A DNA stretch of 64,000 bases from JBGSKY01 sp041740995. GTDB lineage: Bacteria; Planctomycetota; Planctomycetia; Pirellulales; Pirellulaceae. Where the stretch lies: the NCBI GenBank assembly GCA_041740995.1, contig JBGSKY010000321.1, forward strand, positions 1-64,000, read 5' to 3'. The position numbers and the translations under genes were made by a program. Each line of letters opens with the position of its first letter. Within the stretch, counting starts at the first letter, position 1. Positions 26,584 to 35,802 of this stretch are shown here, in pieces. The notes beneath the pieces are model-generated. The model searched no databases. It saw only the letters and a list, made by a program, of their open reading frames with translations, and was not told where the DNA came from.

Positions 26584-27573
26584 TTACTTTTTTGCTAACG
26601 GTACATCCCGAAACTCTTGATGACAGGATTTACAGTTGCCGGTTAAACGATTAAGCCCGCTGAGGATTCTTCCTTGACCGATATCGTTGTCATGCCCGTC
26701 AATCGCTTCTTCTAAATCGGTCGTTAGCCGCTCACCCTCGATGAGAAGCTCGCGGAAACGATCCGAGTAATCGCTCAGTTCCGACGATCGCACAAGTTCA
26801 GTGTAAGACTCACGAAGCAACAATGCTTTGTGACGACCTTCTACCCAGACGGTCGACTTCGGCTCTGTTATTTCGTTAGCATTGATCAGCAATTTCAATT
26901 GTTCAAATAGCTCATCCATCGAAACCATCTCGCGAGTCAACTTCGGAAGCTCGACGCGCTCGCTAAACACAACTTCCAGGTCGTCGAGCTCACGAGGATC
27001 GACCTTTTTCGCGTCGTGAACAGACTGAAATAGACCGCGATAATTTGCATCAGTGCCAGCGATTCGAAGAACTTTCGCGGCTTGATCTGGACTGATTATT
27101 CCAGCGATGACGCAAGCGGTCGCGGCGGCTGCGGGGCTGCGATGCAGTCCATGATGACAATGAATGAAGATCGGCGGTTCAACTGTGCGGACTGCTTTGG
27201 CCAACTCCATTGCTCGTTGCTTGGATATGCCATCGTAGCCATGCGGTAGATGAACGTACTTTAAGCCATACTTGCTCGCCAATTCGACATTGGGTGGCAT
27301 TCCGTCGACGCTGATAATCGTTCGAACGCCCAAACGTTGTATCGCCTGAAATGCCTCATCTCCGACAGGGACCGCTCCCGAATAGACTGTTGAAGCGACT
27401 TGCAGCAAATTGCCTATCGAATTTGATTCACATTGGTGTGGGTAGTATTCCGTGCGAATTTCTTGAATCTCAACCGGCTCGAGGGGAAGCGATTGCTCAT
27501 CGTTCTGGTCAGCCAGAATCATCGACGGAATACCAACGGCTATCAAGCTTGCAAGGACAATTTGGATTCGCAA
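26584..27573 (-). CDS. Exported dual-specificity-phosphatase-like domain fused to cytochrome c'-like domain
   Basis: About 329 residues. I place the start at a TTG (27573), because AGGGAG lies 6 bp upstream and the product then begins with a clean signal peptide (RIQIVLASLIAVGIPSMILA). Residues about 55-180 form a tyrosine/dual-specificity phosphatase domain with the signature IHCHHGLHRSP (C-x5-R, Cys139 and Arg145). After about 100 helical residues the C-terminus has a c-type haem motif, NCKSCHQEFRD (CxxCH), in the position typical of cytochrome c'. The fusion predicts a periplasmic protein joining a phosphatase fold with a haem-binding helical domain. Substrate unknown. It interrupts the purine locus. 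Confidence 0.8.
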   Translation of the reverse strand: MRIQIVLASLIAVGIPSMILADQNDEQSLPLEPVEIQEIRTEYYPHQCESNSIGNLLQVASTVYSGAVPVGDEAFQAIQRLGVRTIISVDGMPPNVELASKYGLKYVHLPHGYDGISKQRAMELAKAVRTVEPPIFIHCHHGLHRSPAAAATACVIAGIISPDQAAKVLRIAGTDANYRGLFQSVHDAKKVDPRELDDLEVVFSERVELPKLTREMVSMDELFEQLKLLINANEITEPKSTVWVEGRHKALLLRESYTELVRSSELSDYSDRFRELLIEGERLTTDLEEAIDGHDNDIGQGRILSGLNRLTGNCKSCHQEFRDVPLAKK

Positions 27574-27655
27574 CGCTGACTCCCTGACTACCAAACACAG
27601 GCACGACGTACTAAAGTTAAGACAGACAGCATAATTTTATCCACCAGAACCTACA

Positions 27656-28495
27656 ATGAAAGCGACCCGTTTTATGATTTCCCGCTTGTTTAACTTTGTG
27701 CCGACGCTTCGTCACTGCTCCCTAATTGCCTCGTTAGTCGCTTGCTTGATTGCTCAATCGGCTAGTGCTCAGGAATATTTGAACGGAATTAAATGGACTG
27801 AACCAGCGGTCATTACGCCTGGCGCAACTGATTCTGCTCCGCCTTCGGACGCGATTATCTTGTTCGACGGAACGGACACTTCCCAGTGGAAAGATGCGGA
27901 GACTTGGAAAGTCGAAGATGGCATTTTGATCTGTGGCAAGAAAGCAATTACGTCAAAAGAAGAGTTCGGTGATTGCCAAGTTCATATCGAATGGTCCGCA
28001 CCTTTGCCAGCTGTCGGCAGCAGTCAACAGCGTGGCAACAGCGGCGTTTTTTTGATGGGCCGCTATGAATTGCAAGTCTTAGATTCGTTCGAGAATCTGA
28101 CCTATTTCGATGGTCAGGCTGGCGCGATCTACAAGCAAACTCCCCCAATGGTCAATGCAATGCGACCGCCAGGGCAATGGAACAGCTATGACATCATTTG
28201 GACATGTCCAAAATTCGACACGGACGGTTCGCTGTTATCGCCGGCGTACATCACGGTAATCCACAACGGCATCGTCATTCAAAACCATTTCGCTCTGCTG
28301 GGCGACACGCCTTTCAATAAGCCGCCAGTATACAAAGCCCATCCGGCGAAAGGGCCAATCGGGTTGCAAGATCACGGAAATCCGGTTCGCTTTCGCAACA
28401 TTTGGGTGCGTGAAATCGCGGCCGTCAGTGGGTTGCAAGAACGCGAGCCTTTCATTCGACGGGGCGACAAAGAAATCCCGATCGAACCGAAATAG
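27656..28495 (+). CDS. DUF1080 (3-keto-disaccharide hydrolase) family secreted protein
   Basis: 279 residues with a signal peptide ending near QSASAQE. The body is a DUF1080 concanavalin-like lectin/glucanase fold: IILFDGTDTSQWKD, FGDCQVHIEWSAP, RGNSGVFLMGRYELQVLDSF, GAIYKQTPP, and the C-terminal GPIGLQDHGNPVRFRNIWVR. Such proteins are abundant in planctomycetes and bind or cleave carbohydrates; 3-keto-disaccharide hydrolase is the name used for the family. No link to purines is apparent. The divergent phosphatase-cytochrome gene starts 82 bp upstream. Confidence 0.9.
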   Translation: MKATRFMISRLFNFVPTLRHCSLIASLVACLIAQSASAQEYLNGIKWTEPAVITPGATDSAPPSDAIILFDGTDTSQWKDAETWKVEDGILICGKKAITSKEEFGDCQVHIEWSAPLPAVGSSQQRGNSGVFLMGRYELQVLDSFENLTYFDGQAGAIYKQTPPMVNAMRPPGQWNSYDIIWTCPKFDTDGSLLSPAYITVIHNGIVIQNHFALLGDTPFNKPPVYKAHPAKGPIGLQDHGNPVRFRNIWVREIAAVSGLQEREPFIRRGDKEIPIEPK

Positions 28496-28672
28496 ATCTT
28501 TCGCCAGTTCGTGCATTTCGACCGCGCATTGCGAGCGCTAGCGTGCGCGATCGCTACATTCTTCGCAATTGTTTCTGGCGACATAGCCTGCCAGCGATCA
28601 TAGTTCCGGAGTGAAAAACTCTCTATTGCCATCGGCTGACTACCGATGCTGACCTATAGAAAGGGTTTACCC

Positions 28673-29503
28673 ATGCGAAGTGTTGTTGCGATTTGCTTAG
28701 TTCTTCTGCTTCCACAGTTCTGCAACGCGCAGTGCAGATCCTGTCGGCCAGCGACGTTATTTTCGTGGTTTGGCGAACGAGAGTCGCTTGGGGAACTTGG
28801 TCCGATCACAACCGATCGACCAGACTTCACCGAAGCAAGCAGCACGGTCGGACTTGGCGTTGCGCAAATCGAAGCTGGATACACCTATGTTTCCGGCCGC
28901 GATTCACGAGAGGATTCTTTTGGTGAGCCTTTATTGAGGTACGGCATTTTTGCTAACTGGCTTGAGCTGCGACTTGCCGCTTTTCCAAAAACTGACACCG
29001 CCCGCGTGAGCAGTCTCCGACAGACGGGTTTGGAAGATCTGTATCTGGGAGCGAAAATCGCTTTGACACCTCAGCAAGGGATACTTCCCGAAGTTGCACT
29101 TGTGCCACAGTTGACTGTTCCAACTGGCGATGATGCCTTCACAACTAATCGAGTGTTGCCCGGTGCGAACCTCTTATACGGTTGGGACCTCAACGAGTGT
29201 TGGACATTTGCTGGAAGCACGCAATACAACGTCGCAGTCAATGACTCATTGGTTCGTCATGACGAATGGGCCCAGTCGCTGACCGTTGGTCATTCATGGA
29301 ACGATGCAATTGGATCGTATTTAGAGTGGTTCGTGATCGCTCCACACGACGCCATTGATGTACTACCGCAACACTACATCAACAGTGGCTTCACCTATCT
29401 ACTCACTAATGACGTCCAGTTCGACTTTCGATACGGAAAAGGCCTGAGCCAAACCTCGGATGAATACTTTTTAGGCACCGGCGTTTCGATACGATTTCGT
29501 TAG
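28673..29503 (+). CDS. Outer-membrane beta-barrel transporter-like protein
   Basis: 276 residues from the ATG at 28673, preceded by AGAAAGGG; an ATG at 28646 is a weaker alternative. Signal peptide MRSVVAICLVLLLPQFCNAQ, then GPITTDRPDFTEASSTVGLG, the typical start of the transporter family sometimes called MetA-pathway-of-phenol-degradation-like (PF13557). Alternating hydrophobic strands run to the C-terminus (FLGTGVSIRFR). Likely an outer-membrane channel; substrate unknown. Its position inside the purine locus makes uptake of purines or ureides conceivable, but only by position. Confidence 0.78.
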   Translation: MRSVVAICLVLLLPQFCNAQCRSCRPATLFSWFGERESLGELGPITTDRPDFTEASSTVGLGVAQIEAGYTYVSGRDSREDSFGEPLLRYGIFANWLELRLAAFPKTDTARVSSLRQTGLEDLYLGAKIALTPQQGILPEVALVPQLTVPTGDDAFTTNRVLPGANLLYGWDLNECWTFAGSTQYNVAVNDSLVRHDEWAQSLTVGHSWNDAIGSYLEWFVIAPHDAIDVLPQHYINSGFTYLLTNDVQFDFRYGKGLSQTSDEYFLGTGVSIRFR

Positions 29504-29583
29504 GCTGGGTCGGCACAAGCGAGTTTTGAGAGTCGCGAGCCGGCGTATCACCAGCGCTACCGAACACTGTTTGATCCGCTCAA

Positions 29584-30396
29584 TTAAGCGGAATTTTGAG
29601 CGATAGTGCGACGTTCGTCACGAACTTGGATCAGCTCTGCTGCCACGCTAATAGCGATCTCGCCGGGCTCATTGCTTCCCAGTGGTAATCCGATCGGGCA
29701 TCGAAAAGCGTCTGCTCGATCGGCTGACACACCATTCGCTATTAGCTCCTTTCGCAACGCGCCGCGTTTGCCTCGTGATCCAATGACTCCCAAGTACGGA
29801 TACTCGATTTGTGATTTGAGCAACGCTTCCAGAACTGGCCGATCGGTGCGATGCCCCATGGTCATAAGCAACACGAATGAATCGTCCGCAACATCGGCGA
29901 CCTTGCTGACAAGGTCGTCCGTGCAGCACTTTTTCAATCGCTCCGACTCTGGCATTTTATCAAGCCATTCGATGCGAGAATCGACCACTGTGATCTGGCA
30001 ATCAAGCGTTAGCAAGCAGTTGACTAGCGCAGCGGCAACATGCCCAGCACCAAAGATTGCAATCGGCCAAATGCGATGGTTAAACGCTTCGAAGAATAAG
30101 CTCACGGTTCCACCGCAAGTCATCCCAATATCACGCTTGAGATTCCACTGGACCAAAACCGGTACCGCCGAGGTTGGAGATGAATTGAGCAACTCTTTTG
30201 CTTTGGCGATAGCGTGCTGTTCGACTCTTCCGCCACCGACGGTTCCAAACGCCAAACCAGAACGATCAACGAGCATTTTACTGCCGACTTCCTGCGGCAC
30301 ACTGCCAACAGCATCGACCATTGTGACAGAGACAAACGGCAGACCGCTCTGCCCGAGAGCCGCCAGTTTCTCAATAAATCCGTGCGGGCAGCTCAT
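29584..30396 (-). CDS. xdhC: XdhC-family molybdenum cofactor insertion/sulfuration factor
   Basis: 270 residues. XdhC proteins bind molybdenum cofactor, promote its sulfuration and deliver it to xanthine dehydrogenase. Family features: VSVTMVDAVGSVPQEVGSKM, TVGGGRVEQHAI, MTCGGTVSLFFE, the Rossmann motif IAIFGAGHVAAALVNCLLTL, and YLGVIGSRGKRGAL. The start ATG overlaps the stop of the molybdenum subunit gene (ATGA), so stoichiometric coupled translation with its client is likely. Last gene of xdhA-xdhB-xdhC. Confidence 0.93.
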   Translation of the reverse strand: MSCPHGFIEKLAALGQSGLPFVSVTMVDAVGSVPQEVGSKMLVDRSGLAFGTVGGGRVEQHAIAKAKELLNSSPTSAVPVLVQWNLKRDIGMTCGGTVSLFFEAFNHRIWPIAIFGAGHVAAALVNCLLTLDCQITVVDSRIEWLDKMPESERLKKCCTDDLVSKVADVADDSFVLLMTMGHRTDRPVLEALLKSQIEYPYLGVIGSRGKRGALRKELIANGVSADRADAFRCPIGLPLGSNEPGEIAISVAAELIQVRDERRTIAQNSA

Positions 30397-32741
30397 CAGT
30401 TTTTAGCGACCGATTGCAAGCGAGTTGATCGGGTCGGTTGCAAATCGATGCACCGAAGAATCTCTTCGCTCGTTGCCGGCAAGCTTAACTCGCGAGCAGC
30501 CTGTTCAGAATAACTAGCCAGTGCGTCCTTGACTGCTGTCCATACACAGACGCCCAACATCAATGGTGGTTCGCCGACTGCCTTGCTTCGACGGACGGTC
30601 TGGACGTTATCAGAGTTTTCAAAAAAGTCGCAGTTGAATTGTTTGGGTATGTCGGTGATCGCAGGGATTTTATAAGTCGTCGGCGAATGGGACAACAAGC
30701 GTCCCGTGTTATCGTAAACCAATGCTTCGGCAGTCACCCATCCCATGCCTTGAACAAAGCCGCCAATAATTTGGCCGCGATCAACGCCAGGATTAATCGA
30801 TTCGCCGATATCCATCAGCAAATCCAATCGCTCAACTTGCAATTGTCCCGTGAATCGATCGATGGCTACCTCCGCAACTGCGGCGCCCTGAGTGTAGTAA
30901 AGAAACGGGTTGCCGCGTCCAGTCTCTCGGTTGAAATCCACACCCGGCGTGCGATAGAAACCTCTCGCTCCCAAATCGATTCGTTCCATTCGAGCGAGCT
31001 TGGTCAGTTCCGCAAAACTGATCCGTAAGTCTTCCGGCGATCTTTTGTCGAACACAAACCCGTCAGCGAAACCGACATCTTCCGGTGACTCGCACAACCC
31101 CCGTTCGAAACTCATAAACCTTCGCGCTGCAAATGCTGTCAGACGTTCTCGAATGGCGCGGCAGGCGTCTACTGCCGCCGCTCCGTTCAGATCGGTCCCA
31201 GCAGACGCTGCGGTCGGTGATGTATTGTTGTTCTTTTCCGTCGAGGTCGCCATCACGATGACCGACTGCCAGTTGATTCCAAATTCATCCGCAACGATCT
31301 GTCGGATCTTTGTGTTCAAGCCTTGGCCCATTTCCGTTCCGCCAGTGGAAACTTGGACAGTTCCGTCGGTGTATACATTGACCAACGCGTTAGCCTGGTT
31401 CAAGAACTTGGAAGTGAACGAAATACCAAACTTGATTGGTGTCATCGAGATACCTCGCAACACGCAAGGATCGTCTTTCGCAATCGCCTGCAACTCCTTT
31501 CGCCGCTGATGATATTGCGATGTTGCGGCCAGCATGGGCATTATTTCGCGAACATGGTTCCGATCAAAAATCTGGCCATACGGCGTTCGGTTGTTCTGTC
31601 CAATTCCGTACAAGTTCCGCGACCGAACCTCAAAGCCATCTAGTCGTAAATGAATCGCGATTTCTTCGATGATGTTTTCGATCGCCGCGATCGCTTGTGG
31701 CCCACCAAACCCCCGGAACGCTGTGTTGGGAGGCAAATTTGTCGAACAAACTTGCCCGTAAATGTCGACATGCGGCAGATAATAAGCGTTGTCCATGTGC
31801 ATCATGGTCCGCTCCAAAACCGACGTCGAAAGGTCTGCGTAAGCGCCACCGTTGGAGTGGATTTCAACTTTTAATCCATCGATCTTTCCAGTCGAATCGA
31901 AGCCCACACTCCAATCGATGCGGTACTCGTGGCGTTTGCCCGTAATCCGCATATCTTCGTCTTTAGAGTAGATCAAGCGAGCCGGCCGGCCGGTCACGTT
32001 GGCGACCATCGCAGCAAATATTGCTGGCAATGCAGCTTGAGTTTCCTTGCCACCAAATGCACCGCCCATGCGTTTGCAGAACGCGACAACTTGATGATTT
32101 CCAATCCCGAGCGCTTCGGCAACGACATGCTGGATCTCCGTCGTATTCTGCGTCGATGAATGGACTGTCATTTGACCGTCCTCACCAGGAATGGCCAGCG
32201 CAGCTTGTGACTCCAAGTAGAATTGTTCTTGACCGCCAATGCGACTACAACCTGAGAGTCTATATTCCGCAGCAGCAATTGCGGTCGCTGCATCGCCCTG
32301 TTGAATTCGACGCGGAGTGCTGATAAAGCTCTCGGCTTCGATCGCCGCATCGATGCTCAGAATTGCGTCGACGGGTTCGATTTCAATTCGCACGAGGGCT
32401 TGCGCTCGTACGAGGGCAGCTCTATTTGTGGCAGCGACGATGGCTATCGGTTGACCGATGTATTTGACATCGTCCCAAGCAAGCACCGGTTCGTCGCATA
32501 TAATTGGTCCGATAATTTTGTGACCGGGAATATCAGCGTGCGTCAACACCACGACCACGCCTGGAACAGCGGCCGCGCGAGCGACATCGATTGACTTAAT
32601 TTTCCCAGCCGCAATCGCGCTGCCAACGACACCGACAATGAGCTCATTTTCCCAGCGTGGAAGATCGTCCAAATAGTCGGCTTTGCCGGTCACGTGGCCA
32701 ATGGCGGAATCGTGTGGAATCGTTTTTCCAACGTTCGACAT
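30396..32741 (-). CDS. xdhB: Xanthine dehydrogenase, molybdenum-binding subunit
   Basis: 781 residues. Catalytic subunit oxidising hypoxanthine to xanthine and urate. It has the aldehyde oxidase/xanthine dehydrogenase a/b hammerhead (HVTGKADYLDDLPRWENEL), then molybdopterin-binding segments: KRMGGAFGGKETQAALPAIF, TAFRGFGGPQAIAAIENII, GTEMGQGLNTKIRQIVADEF, and near the C-terminus SKAVGEPPLMLGV with the catalytic Glu region. Length and the separate XdhA polypeptide match the bacterial two-subunit type. It follows xdhA after 77 bp and overlaps xdhC. Confidence 0.96.
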   Translation of the reverse strand: MSNVGKTIPHDSAIGHVTGKADYLDDLPRWENELIVGVVGSAIAAGKIKSIDVARAAAVPGVVVVLTHADIPGHKIIGPIICDEPVLAWDDVKYIGQPIAIVAATNRAALVRAQALVRIEIEPVDAILSIDAAIEAESFISTPRRIQQGDAATAIAAAEYRLSGCSRIGGQEQFYLESQAALAIPGEDGQMTVHSSTQNTTEIQHVVAEALGIGNHQVVAFCKRMGGAFGGKETQAALPAIFAAMVANVTGRPARLIYSKDEDMRITGKRHEYRIDWSVGFDSTGKIDGLKVEIHSNGGAYADLSTSVLERTMMHMDNAYYLPHVDIYGQVCSTNLPPNTAFRGFGGPQAIAAIENIIEEIAIHLRLDGFEVRSRNLYGIGQNNRTPYGQIFDRNHVREIMPMLAATSQYHQRRKELQAIAKDDPCVLRGISMTPIKFGISFTSKFLNQANALVNVYTDGTVQVSTGGTEMGQGLNTKIRQIVADEFGINWQSVIVMATSTEKNNNTSPTAASAGTDLNGAAAVDACRAIRERLTAFAARRFMSFERGLCESPEDVGFADGFVFDKRSPEDLRISFAELTKLARMERIDLGARGFYRTPGVDFNRETGRGNPFLYYTQGAAVAEVAIDRFTGQLQVERLDLLMDIGESINPGVDRGQIIGGFVQGMGWVTAEALVYDNTGRLLSHSPTTYKIPAITDIPKQFNCDFFENSDNVQTVRRSKAVGEPPLMLGVCVWTAVKDALASYSEQAARELSLPATSEEILRCIDLQPTRSTRLQSVAKN

Positions 32742-32818
32742 ACCTACTTACACTCCGAATTGGCTTAAATAAAATGTTTTCGTGCGTCTACAAAAGACAC
32801 TGTTTGTAATGACGCCCG

Positions 32819-34270
32819 TTAGACGTTTGTCGCTTGAAAGTAAAATTTGAGGAACACATTTCGCGCTAATTGGAGACGATAATCTGAGCTTCCACGAACA
32901 TCGCTGATCGGCGTAATCTGGCTGGCTGCCAGCTCGCCAGCCGTTTGCATATTGTCGATCGTCATCGGTTTGCCCACCAAGAACTCTTCGACGGTTTTAA
33001 GCCGCATAACCGTTGGGCCGACGGCACCAAACGCGATCGAAGCGCGGTCGATCAGTTTGCTGGTCTGGTCGACATGAATTCGAATCGCCGCAGTAAAAGT
33101 AGAAATATCCATGTCGCGTCGCCGTGAGACTTTGACGAGCTCAATTTTTTCATCCTGGTTGGGCAGCGGTATTCGAACTTCAGAAATCAGTTCGTCTGAC
33201 TCCATCGCTAGCTGTTTGTAGCCAGTGTAGAACTGGTTGATGTTGACCGTTCGAGCGCCTCTGAGGCTGCTTAAAACGAGCTCACATTCTAAGACGTGCA
33301 GCAACGGCAACGAGTCGGCGATTGGGGAAGCATTGGCGATGTTTCCGCCGATCGTTCCCATATTGCGGACCTGCGGCGAACCAAAAATCGAAACGATTTC
33401 CGCGAAACGAGACAGCTTCGATTCCAACGACGGCAACATGTCAGTCCACGTAACGCCGCTCCCAAAAGCGAGAACATCATTCGTAATTTTGATCTGCTGC
33501 AGTTCTTTAACACGCCCCAAATCGATCATCACATCCGGCGAGACGCCGCGTTTGTTTATCAGAACGCCCATGTCGGTGCCGCCGGCAATCAAGCGTGACT
33601 GTGGAAATTCCGTTCGCAGTTCTAACGCCCGTCTCAGTGTCGTGGGCGAATAAACTCTCTTCAGACCATCGTCGGCTTGGGCAGTCAGAGCCAACTCTTC
33701 GTCGTCGTGTGATACGTACTGTTCCCAAAGCCCTTGCGATGGATATTGCTGGTCGACCGAGCGATAGTTCGCTTGCTCGACCGCTTCGCAAGCTGACAGA
33801 ATCGGAGCATATCCGGTGCAGCGACATAGATTTCCGCTCAATTCTGTTCGCCAGTCAGGCTCACAATGACCACTCTCGCCGGCGAGCTGTGCTTCTAGGA
33901 CACCGCTCATTGCGACCACAAATCCCGGCGTGCAAAATCCGCATTGCGAACCATGGCAATCGACCATCGCTTGCTGGACTGGATTGAGCGCGTTAGGTCG
34001 TCCTAAGCCTTCGACCGTTACGAGATGACAACCATCCAGCTGGAACAAAAATGCGATGCAAGAATCGATCGACTTATACGATGGCTGTTCTTTTGCGCTC
34101 AATCTCGCCATCAAAACGCTGCACGAACCGCAGTCGCCTTCCTCGCAGACAATTTTCGTCCCCGTCAGCCGTTGATGGCGTCGAAGATAGTCGCTGAGCG
34201 ATCGAAGCGCGTCATTGCTGTGGACTTGATGGCGTTGGCCGTTGATAAAGAACAGTACGTGATCTCGCAT
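32819..34270 (-). CDS. xdhA: Xanthine dehydrogenase, FeS/FAD subunit
   Basis: 483 residues. The N-terminal plant-type [2Fe-2S] domain has CEEGDCGSCSVLMA and a downstream Cys in SCIAFL; the second [2Fe-2S] domain has QCGFCTPGFVVAMSG and NLCRCTGYAPI. The C-terminal half is a FAD-binding PCMH domain: LIAGGTDMGVLINKRG, GGNIANASPIADSLPLLHVL and VSRRRDMDISTF. Electrons pass from the molybdenum centre in XdhB through both clusters to FAD and NAD+. First gene of the xdh operon, divergent from the allantoate amidohydrolase gene across 79 bp, which must hold both promoters. Confidence 0.96.
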   Translation of the reverse strand: MRDHVLFFINGQRHQVHSNDALRSLSDYLRRHQRLTGTKIVCEEGDCGSCSVLMARLSAKEQPSYKSIDSCIAFLFQLDGCHLVTVEGLGRPNALNPVQQAMVDCHGSQCGFCTPGFVVAMSGVLEAQLAGESGHCEPDWRTELSGNLCRCTGYAPILSACEAVEQANYRSVDQQYPSQGLWEQYVSHDDEELALTAQADDGLKRVYSPTTLRRALELRTEFPQSRLIAGGTDMGVLINKRGVSPDVMIDLGRVKELQQIKITNDVLAFGSGVTWTDMLPSLESKLSRFAEIVSIFGSPQVRNMGTIGGNIANASPIADSLPLLHVLECELVLSSLRGARTVNINQFYTGYKQLAMESDELISEVRIPLPNQDEKIELVKVSRRRDMDISTFTAAIRIHVDQTSKLIDRASIAFGAVGPTVMRLKTVEEFLVGKPMTIDNMQTAGELAASQITPISDVRGSSDYRLQLARNVFLKFYFQATNV

Positions 34271-34349
34271 AGACTATTTTATAAACTGCGGTTGTGACGG
34301 TTGCACGGGAGAAAATTCGACGTGATGTAAATTCCGATAAAATGAATGG

Positions 34350-35693
34350 ATGTACAGACGCGCTGGTCAGTCCAAGCCAACTTTGTTAGAACCGTCTTTT
34401 CAACTATCCGAATATTCAGGGAATTTCGCAACTGTGCAAAATGCTTTTAACTTAGCCATCGCGCCTGGCTTCAACGATCTCGCCCACCGCGTCATGCTAA
34501 GGTGCGACAGTCTGGCCCAGTGCACTGAGACTGACGGAATGATTACCCGTACATTCTGTTCAGGAGCTATGGCGTCGGCACACCACGAATTAAAAGACTG
34601 GATGAACAAAGCGGGTTTGAACGTTCGGATGGATGCTGCTTGCAACTTGATTGGCAGCACATCAACGGACGACACACGACCAAGGCTGTTGATTGGCTCG
34701 CATATCGACACGGTTCCAAACGGCGGTAAGTACGATGGCGCGCTTGGGATTGTAATCGGCATTGCATTGATCGAAGCGCTAAGCGAACGGGTTGCCCAGC
34801 TTCCGTTCGCCATTGAAGTGATCGCTTTTTCAGAAGAGGAGGGCGTTCGATTTCGCTCCCCGTATATTGGATCTCGAGCGCTGGCAGGATGCTTTGACCC
34901 AACGCTGCTTGAACGCACCGACGATCGAGGCATATCTCTAAAAGACGTTGTAAAAACGTTTGGTGGCAACCCTGACCAACTGACTGCCATGGGAGAAGCC
35001 CGAGGAGCATTACTTGCGTTCATCGAGCCGCACATTGAACAGGGCCCAGTCCTCGAATCTGAAGGCCAAGCGCTCGGCGTGGTAACTGGCATTGCGGGAC
35101 AGACTCGCGTCACGGCTCGATTTGTCGGTCGAGCTTCCCATGCGGGAACGACACCGATGAATCTACGCTCGGACGCTTTGGCCGCCGCGGCAAGTTGGAT
35201 TTCGATCGTCGAGTCACTAGCCAAATCACGGCCGGGACTACTCGCCACAGTCGGCCATTTACTGGTTTCGCCCAACGTGCCGAATGTTATACCGGGTGAA
35301 GTCGCAGTGCGACTGGATGCTCGGCACATGGACGATCGTCAACGTGCACTAGCGGTCGCTGACTTGCGAAATGCGGCTGAGGGGCTGGCTGTACAGCGGG
35401 GGCTGGAATTTTTCTGGGAACGCGTTGAAGATCAACCGGCAATTCCGACTGACGAACGGTTAAGCGACCTACTTGCTGACGCAATGGATGAACTTTCAAT
35501 GCCCGTTCGGCGGCTACAAAGCGGTGCAGGCCATGATGCAGTAATTATGTCGCAGATCGCACCAACGGCGATGCTTTTCCTTCGCTCTCCCGGCGGCATT
35601 AGCCATCATCCCGAGGAGAGCGTTAGTCAATCGGACGTCGAACAGTCATTGCGAGTGCTATTTAATTTTGTGCAAAAACTTTCGATTAGCTAA
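34350..35693 (+). CDS. allC: Allantoate amidohydrolase (M20 family)
   Basis: 447 residues; the conserved domain begins near residue 44, so the true start may lie downstream of this ATG. Predicted to hydrolyse allantoate to (S)-ureidoglycine, ammonia and CO2. Metal ligands: LIGSHIDTVPNGGKYDGALG (His, Asp), FSEEEGVRFRSPYIGSRALA (Glu), EPHIEQGPVLE (His) and GGISHHPEE (His); VGRASHAGTTPMNLR is the dimer-interface motif of this subfamily. The context (xdh next door, ureidoglycine and ureidoglycolate hydrolases elsewhere in the locus) supports allantoate as substrate. N-carbamoyl-amino-acid hydrolase is the family alternative. Confidence 0.87.
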   Translation: MYRRAGQSKPTLLEPSFQLSEYSGNFATVQNAFNLAIAPGFNDLAHRVMLRCDSLAQCTETDGMITRTFCSGAMASAHHELKDWMNKAGLNVRMDAACNLIGSTSTDDTRPRLLIGSHIDTVPNGGKYDGALGIVIGIALIEALSERVAQLPFAIEVIAFSEEEGVRFRSPYIGSRALAGCFDPTLLERTDDRGISLKDVVKTFGGNPDQLTAMGEARGALLAFIEPHIEQGPVLESEGQALGVVTGIAGQTRVTARFVGRASHAGTTPMNLRSDALAAAASWISIVESLAKSRPGLLATVGHLLVSPNVPNVIPGEVAVRLDARHMDDRQRALAVADLRNAAEGLAVQRGLEFFWERVEDQPAIPTDERLSDLLADAMDELSMPVRRLQSGAGHDAVIMSQIAPTAMLFLRSPGGISHHPEESVSQSDVEQSLRVLFNFVQKLSIS

Positions 35694-35802
35694 ACTCGAA
35701 GTCCGATCGACCGAGAACCGTAGCGGCATGGGCGCAAGCCCTCCGGTGACTTGTAAATTCTCTTGCCGAAGAACCGAACAGCTTGCACCGTACCGCTAAA
35801 GC

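Noticed and set aside
34400..35329. 309-codon frame antisense to the allantoate amidohydrolase gene
   Set aside because: Opposite strand of a clearly real gene; Ser/Pro-rich product typical of shadow frames. The same applies to long frames opposite xdhC (29606-30406) and the transglutaminase-like gene (3968-4651).
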